DNA of 64,000 nucleotides. It comes from Opitutales bacterium. Lineage in GTDB: Bacteria; Verrucomicrobiota; Verrucomicrobiia; Opitutales; Intestinicryptomonadaceae. The translations under genes were made by a program, and so were the position numbers. The stretch's first letter is position 1, and every line of letters starts with the position of its first letter. The DNA lies in contig SUVP01000006.1 of NCBI GenBank assembly GCA_015061945.1, positions 1 to 64,000 of the forward strand. The letters run 5' to 3'. Positions 58,275-64,000 of the stretch are shown piece after piece. The notes beneath the pieces are model-generated. The model did not search any database. It was not told the origin of the DNA and saw only the letters and a program-made list of their open reading frames with translations.

Positions 58275-60020
58275 ATGAATACAGTATTTCAGATTATAGG
58301 AAGCCTTGGGGTATTTTTATATGGAATGAAACTGATGAGCGATGCTCTTCAGAGATTATCGGGCGAGAAACTTCGTTTGATTATGCGTTCGATGGCGAGC
58401 AATCGCTTTAAGGGGATTTTATCTGGAACGCTTGTTACATCAATCATACAGAGTTCGTCGGTGACGACTGTTATGGTTGTTAGTTTTGTGAACGCTGGTT
58501 TGCTCACGTTAAGAGAAGCAATCGGTGTGATTATGGGGGCAAACCTTGGTACGACAGCTACTGCGTGGATTGTCGCAATTTTAGGATTCAAATTTTCGTT
58601 ATCTTCTATTGCGTTGCCAATCGTTGGTGTCGGTATGATTACAACGTTCTGCAAAAAGCCTGGTTGGCGAAGTACGGGCGAAATGATGATTGGTTTTGGT
58701 TTGCTCTTTATGGGGCTCGATTTCTTGAAAGCATCGGTTCCAGACATTGGGGCGAATCCAGAGGCGTTGGCGTGGATATCGCACTATTCAAATATGGGCT
58801 TTCTCTCGACGTTATTATTTTTAGTATTTGGGATAATTTTGACATTGATAGTTCAGTCTTCAAGTGTGGCAATGGCGATAACGGTCACAATGGCTGCAAA
58901 GGGGTGGATATCTTTTGAAGCGTCGGCGGCGATTGTGTTAGGCGAGAACATTGGTACTACAATTACTGCACTTTTGGCATCTATACCAGCTGGACTCACA
59001 GCGAAGCGTGCGGCAATCACGCACACAACTTTCAATGTATTAGGTGTTGTATGGATGCTTGTAGTTTTCCATTGGTTTACAGATTTAGTGTGTTATCTTG
59101 TTCCACTCAACGATGCCCCGACAGCTGATACCCTCAAGGCGATGGGTATAACAAATTTTGATACGCTTACGGGAACAGCAAAGACTATGGCAATGGAGCA
59201 AATCGCGTTGCCTTCACGCGTGGCATTGTTCCACTCTATGTTTAATTTGACCAACATTTGCATATTAGTATGGTTTGTTCCAGTGATTGAAAAAATTGCG
59301 TGTTGGGTACTCAAGGGCGATGCACATAAAAATCAGACATCGGCACAGAAAGTTGATTATTTGGCGGCGAACATTCATGAAATGGGCGAGCTTGCTTTAT
59401 TTGAAGGGCAAAAAGAGTTGGTAAAATTGTCGCGTATTTCTGGTGATATGTTCAATGGATTTGTTCACGTTATTCAAAATCCTGATAAAGACTTGAGTTC
59501 GGCGGTTGCAAAACTTCGCGATATGGAAGAAGAGTCCGATACACTTGCAGTGTCGCTTGCAAACTTCTTTGTCAAGTGTGCTGCTCACGATTTGAGTAAG
59601 AACAGCATCAAGATTGTAACTCGCAATATGATTATCGTGCCAGAGCTTGAGGAAATGTGCGATTCTTGCTATCGCTTGATAAAGCTTGCTCGCAAACGTT
59701 ATCGCAAGCAGTTGTTTGATGCTATGCTTGAATCGGAAGTGTTCTTGGATTTCTGCGAACAGATGAATAAATTTGTTCAATTTGCAGATAAGAGTTTGGA
59801 TAAGTCGTCAATTTCGGAAGAAGTGCTTGAAGATTCAGTCAAGATGCGTGAAAAGCTCGATTCATTGAGAAAATCACTCCGCAAGGAAGCGATACGTCAA
59901 ATGGAAGCGACAGGGGTAACAAAGGGAGGAATTTTGTTTATCGAAATACTTTCTGCTTGCGAAAGAGTAAATTCTCATGCTATGAATATCCTTGAAGCGA
60001 TGAATCCGCGACTCATATAG
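58275..60020 (+). CDS. Na/Pi cotransporter family protein with PhoU-like domain
   Basis: 581 residues. The membrane half contains the two family repeats with QSSS motifs: SIIQSSSVTTVMVVSF near residue 55 and LIVQSSSVAMAITVTM near 195, each followed by a glycine-rich G-x-N-x-G-T-T motif (MGANLGTTAT, LGENIGTTIT). The C-terminal 200 residues are helical and PhoU-like, with acidic and basic residues. Such proteins resemble the sodium-phosphate symporters NptA/YjbB; transport or export of phosphate is the likely role. A TACAAT box lies about 25 bases before the start. Confidence 0.88.
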   Translation: MNTVFQIIGSLGVFLYGMKLMSDALQRLSGEKLRLIMRSMASNRFKGILSGTLVTSIIQSSSVTTVMVVSFVNAGLLTLREAIGVIMGANLGTTATAWIVAILGFKFSLSSIALPIVGVGMITTFCKKPGWRSTGEMMIGFGLLFMGLDFLKASVPDIGANPEALAWISHYSNMGFLSTLLFLVFGIILTLIVQSSSVAMAITVTMAAKGWISFEASAAIVLGENIGTTITALLASIPAGLTAKRAAITHTTFNVLGVVWMLVVFHWFTDLVCYLVPLNDAPTADTLKAMGITNFDTLTGTAKTMAMEQIALPSRVALFHSMFNLTNICILVWFVPVIEKIACWVLKGDAHKNQTSAQKVDYLAANIHEMGELALFEGQKELVKLSRISGDMFNGFVHVIQNPDKDLSSAVAKLRDMEEESDTLAVSLANFFVKCAAHDLSKNSIKIVTRNMIIVPELEEMCDSCYRLIKLARKRYRKQLFDAMLESEVFLDFCEQMNKFVQFADKSLDKSSISEEVLEDSVKMREKLDSLRKSLRKEAIRQMEATGVTKGGILFIEILSACERVNSHAMNILEAMNPRLI

Positions 60021-60079
60021 TTGCGAAAAATATAGTTGCTTGTGAAACTTTTTTAGCGTATACACGTTTTATAGAATAA

Positions 60080-61153
60080 ATGGCAGGTAAATTTATATTG
60101 GCGGAGGATAGTGCGTTTTTCGTAAAGACGATTGACGTACCTTTGGGCTTGTCTGATTCAGACGCACGCGATTTTATTTCTGTATGGATTGAAAATTCGT
60201 CTCCTATGCCTGTCGAAAAATTGCGTTTCGGGTTTGTTAGAAAAGCCGAAAAGGCGACCTTGTTCGCTGGGCTTGACGAACGTGTATATGCAGATATTGA
60301 AGGCGATGATGTCGCAACAGCAGACCACTTTTTGCCAGCGTCGGCATTGTTATTACTTTGTGGTTTTGAGGACGGAGCATATTTCTTTAAGTCGGGCAAA
60401 TCGATATCACGAATTGTGATAAGTGGCGGATTGATTGCCGAATATGCGTCGGCACAGATGTCGGAAAATTTATTAGAAGATATAAAATCGTTGCGTGTAT
60501 CATCTGTTGGCGGAGAACGTTTTATTGCAGTCTCAAACATAACGTTGGCAAGTCGCATAAAGATTGAATTTTCTGAGTTCGATGAAGATTCATTTGTAAG
60601 AGGCAATGCAGAATCGGCAAAGGTTATCGATAAATTTTTGCAAAAGAAACAGCTTGTGTCGGCAGATGTTCGCAATCTTGAAATAATGCGTAAAATGGCA
60701 AAAAAGCGTCGTTCGGCAGAATTGCGTACGCTTATGTATAAGGCAGTGCCAGTAGTATTTATTTTGCTTTTTATCTCGCAAATTTTCCTTTGGATAAAAG
60801 GTGCAAATAAAAATTCACTCGAAGCAGAATATACAGCGATTGCTCCACACGCAAAACAGATAGAAGCCGAAAGCGAAAGACTTGCCGAGCTAAAAATGTT
60901 TTCCGAAAAACAACTGCATTCAATCAGTGCACTTGCATTGATTAACGATGTTCGCCCTGTCGAAATCAGATTTTTGCGTTCGCAACAAACATCGCCGTTT
61001 GACTTGCAAATTCAAGGCACGGCACCGACAATCGGGCAAGTACACGAGTTTGTTAGTGCGTTGCAAAATTTAGAATCGGTGAAGTCGGTCGAGCAAAAGA
61101 CAGAGATTGCACGTGGGGCAGCACGCTTTAATTTAGATATTAAGTTGAAATAG
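60080..61153 (+). CDS. GspL/PilM-PilN-like bitopic assembly protein
   Basis: 357 residues. A cytoplasmic N-terminal part of about 210 residues has an actin-like (PilM/GspL cyto) pattern with ILAEDSAFFVK and VISGGLIAEYASAQ. One membrane helix lies at about 221-240 (AVPVVFILLFISQIFLW). A periplasmic part has a coiled coil and a ferredoxin-like PilN/GspL domain (IQGTAPTIGQVHEFVSALQ). This layout is that of type II secretion GspL or a PilM-PilN fusion. It is followed after 2 bases by a GspM/PilO-like gene. No secretin, ATPase or pilin gene is in the window, so the machine it belongs to is undecided. Confidence 0.65.
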   Translation: MAGKFILAEDSAFFVKTIDVPLGLSDSDARDFISVWIENSSPMPVEKLRFGFVRKAEKATLFAGLDERVYADIEGDDVATADHFLPASALLLLCGFEDGAYFFKSGKSISRIVISGGLIAEYASAQMSENLLEDIKSLRVSSVGGERFIAVSNITLASRIKIEFSEFDEDSFVRGNAESAKVIDKFLQKKQLVSADVRNLEIMRKMAKKRRSAELRTLMYKAVPVVFILLFISQIFLWIKGANKNSLEAEYTAIAPHAKQIEAESERLAELKMFSEKQLHSISALALINDVRPVEIRFLRSQQTSPFDLQIQGTAPTIGQVHEFVSALQNLESVKSVEQKTEIARGAARFNLDIKLK

Positions 61154-61155
61154 TT

Positions 61156-61683
61156 ATGTTCGCAAAAATTTCAGCCTTTTACGCAAAACGCAACTCGAGA
61201 GAAAAAGCGATGTTGTGGTGTATAATTTTGGGCGTAGCGTTTGCATGGATGTCGTCGCAGATGAAGGCAAATTCAAAACTCAACGCTGAAATATCCGATT
61301 ACACGACAAAAATAAAAGTCGCCAAGACAGCAATCGCCCAAGAGCCAATTATCAAAAAGGAACTCGAAGATGTGTTGAAGTCTTTTGATTCTTCAAAAAC
61401 ACTTTCGGCAGTATCGCTCCAGATTGCAGTTGAAAATTGTGCTCGCAACGCAGGTCTTGTATACTCGCTTTCAAATGCGTCGACAAAAGATGCTGGCAGA
61501 TTCAATATAAATTCAATTTCGTTATCCTGCCAAAAAGGTGCATTGAAAAATTTGGCTGCATTTGAATGGGAAATGCGTCAGATAGAACCCTATGTTATGT
61601 TTGCGAAGTCGTCGATAGAAGGTTCTAACTCGGGCGAAGTATCGGCAAAATACGAGATAATCTCGTTTGAAAATAAACAGTAG
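61156..61683 (+). CDS. GspM/PilO-like protein
   Basis: 175 residues: a short basic cytoplasmic start, one membrane helix (about 20-37, AMLWCIILGVAFAWM), a coiled-coil stretch (SKLNAEISDYTTKIKVAKTA), and a small periplasmic domain. NFxSISLSCQKGALKNLAAFEWEMR there fits the ferredoxin-like fold of GspM/PilO. Its position directly behind a GspL-like gene supports this more than the sequence does. It probably forms the inner-membrane platform of a type II secretion or type IV pilus-like system with its neighbour. Confidence 0.6.
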   Translation: MFAKISAFYAKRNSREKAMLWCIILGVAFAWMSSQMKANSKLNAEISDYTTKIKVAKTAIAQEPIIKKELEDVLKSFDSSKTLSAVSLQIAVENCARNAGLVYSLSNASTKDAGRFNINSISLSCQKGALKNLAAFEWEMRQIEPYVMFAKSSIEGSNSGEVSAKYEIISFENKQ

Positions 61684-61750
61684 TAAAATTTTTATTTTTG
61701 TCAGTTTTCCGATATAGTCTCATACGATTGAGATTTCTTTGCTTTTTAGG

Positions 61751-61778
61751 TTGACGAAACCGATTTTTTTGAGATAAA
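61751..61778 (+). promoter_or_regulatory. Candidate promoter of nifJ
   Basis: TTGACG (61751-61756), five of six -35 matches, is followed after 16 bases by GATAAA (61773-61778), four of six -10 matches. It lies in the 170-base non-coding stretch before nifJ, leaving a leader of about 70 bases. Nothing else was recognised in that stretch. Confidence 0.35.
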
Positions 61779-61853
61779 TTTGAAGTAATTTTTTACACTA
61801 TCCGCATATAAACGGGTGGTTCAGTAAATATATATTTAAAGCAACCAAAAAAT

Positions 61854-64000
61854 ATGAAAAGTAAAAACAGCGTAATCACGGACGGTAACGAAGCAGTAGC
61901 ATCGGTAGCGTTCAGAGTAAGTGAAACAATCGCTATCTATCCTATCACACCATCATCTCCAATGGCAGAATCGTGTGAAGAATGGGCGGTTAAAGGCAAG
62001 AAGAATATCTGGGGTATAACTCCATCGATTAGCCAACTCCAAAGTGAAGGTGGCGTTGCTGGTGCAGTACACGGTGCTCTTCAAACAGGTACTTTGATGA
62101 CAACATTCACAGCATCGCAAGGTTTGTTGTTGATGGTACCAAATATGTACAAAATCGCAGGTGAGCTCACAAGCTTTGTAATGCACGTTTCTGCTCGTGC
62201 CCTCGCACACAGCGGATTGTCGATTTTTGGCGACCACACAGACGTAATGGCATGCCGTCAAACAGGTTTTGCAATGCTCTGCTCGAACAGCGTACAAGAA
62301 GCACACGATATGGCTCTTATCGCACACGCATCGACACTCTTGTCTCGTGTACCATTCTTGCACTTCTTTGATGGTTTCCGTACTTCGCACGAAATTAACA
62401 CATACGAACCTATTTCAGACGATATTCTCAAGGAAATGATTTCGTACGACAAGGTTCTCGAATTCCGTGGTCGTGCACTTTCTTGCGAAAACCCAAATAT
62501 CCGTGGTACAGCACAAAACCCAGACGTATACTTCCAAGGCTGGGAAGCACGCAACCCATACTACACGAAGTGTGCTGAAATTATCGCTGAACAAATGGAA
62601 AAGTTTGGCAAGCTTACTGGCAGAAATTATAAGCCATATCAATATTATGGTGCAGAAGACGCAGAACGTGTAATCGTAATTATGGGCAGTGGCGTTGAAA
62701 CAACTGACGAAACAGCAAAAGTTCTCAACGCAAATGGCGAAAAAGTTGGTGTACTCAGCGTAAGAATGTTCCGTCCATTCAGCGTAAAGATGTTTATGGA
62801 CGCATTGCCAAAGACAGCAAAAGTTATCACAGTTCTCGACAGAACTAAGGAACTTGGCTCGATGGGCGAACCACTCTTCCAAGAAGTATCTTCAACAATC
62901 GCAGAAGCACGCAACACAGGTATTGTTCCACGTTCGTTCGACCCTGTAATCCTCGGTGGTAGATATGCTCTCGGTTCAAAGGAATACACCCCAGCAATGG
63001 TCAAGGGTATTTACGACAATATGAAGTCGGCAACACCTAAGACACACTTCTCGGTTGGTATCATCGACGACGTAACAAATAACTCAATTTCTTACGACGA
63101 ATCTTTCAAGCTCGACGATTCAGAAGTAAAGAGTGCAGTATTCTACGGTTTGGGTTCAGACGGTACAGTTGGTGCAAATAAGAACTCGATTAAGATTATC
63201 GGTAACGAAACACCAAACTACGCACAAGCATACTTCGTTTACGACTCAAAGAAGAGTGGTGGTATAACAGTATCACACTTGCGTTTTGGTCCAAATGCAA
63301 TCCGTGCTCCGTACCTCGTACGCAACGCACAATTTGTTGCATGCCACCAATTCTCATTTATGCAAAAGTACAAGGTGCTCGACTGCGCAGCAGAAGGTGC
63401 AGTGTTCCTCTTGAACTCAATTTACGACAAAGATACAGTTTGGAATCACCTCAATAGAGACGTACAACAAACAATCATCGACAAGAAGATTAAGTTCTAC
63501 GTTATCGACGCATACAAGGTTGCAAAACAAACAGGTATGGGTGGCAGAATCAATACGATTATGCAAACTTGCTACTTTGCAATTTCAGGTGTTCTCCCAC
63601 AAGATGAAGCAATCGCAAAGATTAAGGGAGCTATTGAAAAAACATACAGCAAGAAGGGTCAAGACGTTGTTGAAAAGAACTTCGTTGCAGTTGACGCATC
63701 TGTTGCAAACCTCTTCCAAGTTGAAGTTCCATCGGCTCCAACAGCAGAACAAGGTTTCCCACAAACTGTTTCTGACAAGGCTCCAGACTTCGTAAAACGC
63801 GTAACAGCTGTTATGATGCGCGACGAAGGCGATAAGCTCCCAGTTTCAGCACTCCCAGTTGACGGCGTATGGCCAAGCTCAACAACACAATGGGAAAAGC
63901 GTAATATCGCAATCGAAGTTCCAGAATGGAACCCAGATTTGTGTATCCAATGTACAAAGTGTGCAACAATTTGCCCACACGCAGCAATTCGTGCAAAGTT
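61854..64000 (+). CDS. nifJ: Pyruvate:ferredoxin (flavodoxin) oxidoreductase, N-terminal part
   Basis: Homodimeric PFOR that oxidises pyruvate with CoA to acetyl-CoA, CO2 and reduced ferredoxin. The first 715 codons are present; the frame runs past the window end (full length is usually near 1170). Domain I has ITDGNEAVASVAFRVSETIAIYPITPSSPMAE. Domains II and III (VIVIMGSGVETTDETAKVL near residue 277) and the gamma-type domain with GLGSDGTVGANKNSIKIIG near 432 follow. The first ferredoxin motif DLCIQCTKCATICPHAAI appears at the very end. The TPP domain lies outside. Codon use is strongly biased (AAC, TAC, GAC, AAG), as expected of a very highly expressed gene. Confidence 0.96.
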   Translation, partial: MKSKNSVITDGNEAVASVAFRVSETIAIYPITPSSPMAESCEEWAVKGKKNIWGITPSISQLQSEGGVAGAVHGALQTGTLMTTFTASQGLLLMVPNMYKIAGELTSFVMHVSARALAHSGLSIFGDHTDVMACRQTGFAMLCSNSVQEAHDMALIAHASTLLSRVPFLHFFDGFRTSHEINTYEPISDDILKEMISYDKVLEFRGRALSCENPNIRGTAQNPDVYFQGWEARNPYYTKCAEIIAEQMEKFGKLTGRNYKPYQYYGAEDAERVIVIMGSGVETTDETAKVLNANGEKVGVLSVRMFRPFSVKMFMDALPKTAKVITVLDRTKELGSMGEPLFQEVSSTIAEARNTGIVPRSFDPVILGGRYALGSKEYTPAMVKGIYDNMKSATPKTHFSVGIIDDVTNNSISYDESFKLDDSEVKSAVFYGLGSDGTVGANKNSIKIIGNETPNYAQAYFVYDSKKSGGITVSHLRFGPNAIRAPYLVRNAQFVACHQFSFMQKYKVLDCAAEGAVFLLNSIYDKDTVWNHLNRDVQQTIIDKKIKFYVIDAYKVAKQTGMGGRINTIMQTCYFAISGVLPQDEAIAKIKGAIEKTYSKKGQDVVEKNFVAVDASVANLFQVEVPSAPTAEQGFPQTVSDKAPDFVKRVTAVMMRDEGDKLPVSALPVDGVWPSSTTQWEKRNIAIEVPEWNPDLCIQCTKCATICPHAAIRAK

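Overview
The window reads as one chromosomal stretch of an anaerobic or microaerophilic Gram-negative bacterium with an AT-rich genome (about 40% G+C by eye). The outer membrane is shown by a TonB-dependent receptor and about ten lipoproteins with lipoboxes. Complex I with NuoEFG, a pyruvate:ferredoxin oxidoreductase, oxygen-independent HemN and carbohydrate-active lipoproteins fit a gut-type member of the PVC group, most likely Verrucomicrobiota. That placement is inference, because no rRNA gene lies here. No tRNA, rRNA, CRISPR array, phage or transposase gene was found.

Layout. 1-694: a hairpin-rich repeat element that runs into the 3' end of miaB. 650-4990: miaB, divergent from a carboxyltransferase gene and two small lipoprotein genes. 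5110-18477: a 13-gene complex I operon in canonical order nuoB to nuoN, but without nuoA. 18505-25665: a PEGA lipoprotein, a Sel1-repeat protein, murJ, hemE, hemN, sixA and cysE. 25685-28187: two envelope genes on the minus strand. 28313-38384: a secreted GH101/DUF5696-like protein, then three tandem 895-residue lipoproteins that look like clan GH-A (GH42-like) glycosidases and carry signs of recent gene conversion. 38422-40519: a site-2 protease and a TPR lipoprotein between two FmdB-type small proteins. 40595-48155: mutS, uvrC, gluQ, an aminotransferase-like gene and a DEAD-box helicase. 48158-53292 (minus): larC-larE-larB for the nickel-pincer nucleotide cofactor, then a promoter, a cobalamin riboswitch and a BtuB-type receptor. 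53409-56960: ilvB, a cyclophilin and a serine hydrolase. 56968-57575: a second, inverted copy of the repeat element, running into queC. 58275-61683: a Na/Pi cotransporter and a GspL/GspM (PilN/PilO)-like pair. 61854-64000: nifJ, cut by the window edge.

How it fits together. NifJ oxidises pyruvate to reduced ferredoxin, and complex I couples NADH oxidation to ion pumping. The carboxyltransferase probably feeds oxaloacetate/pyruvate or succinate/propionate metabolism with a biotin protein encoded elsewhere. QueC and GluQ sit at the two ends of the queuosine pathway, and MiaB also modifies tRNA.

The most unusual content is the repeat family. It is a composite of modules bounded by about 100-bp inverted arms. 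Hairpin stems in the arms differ between copies by paired, compensatory changes while loops and a two-base bulge stay the same. Each internal module folds into a perfect three-way junction. The element supplies the last codons of two unrelated proteins, MiaB and QueC, in different frames.
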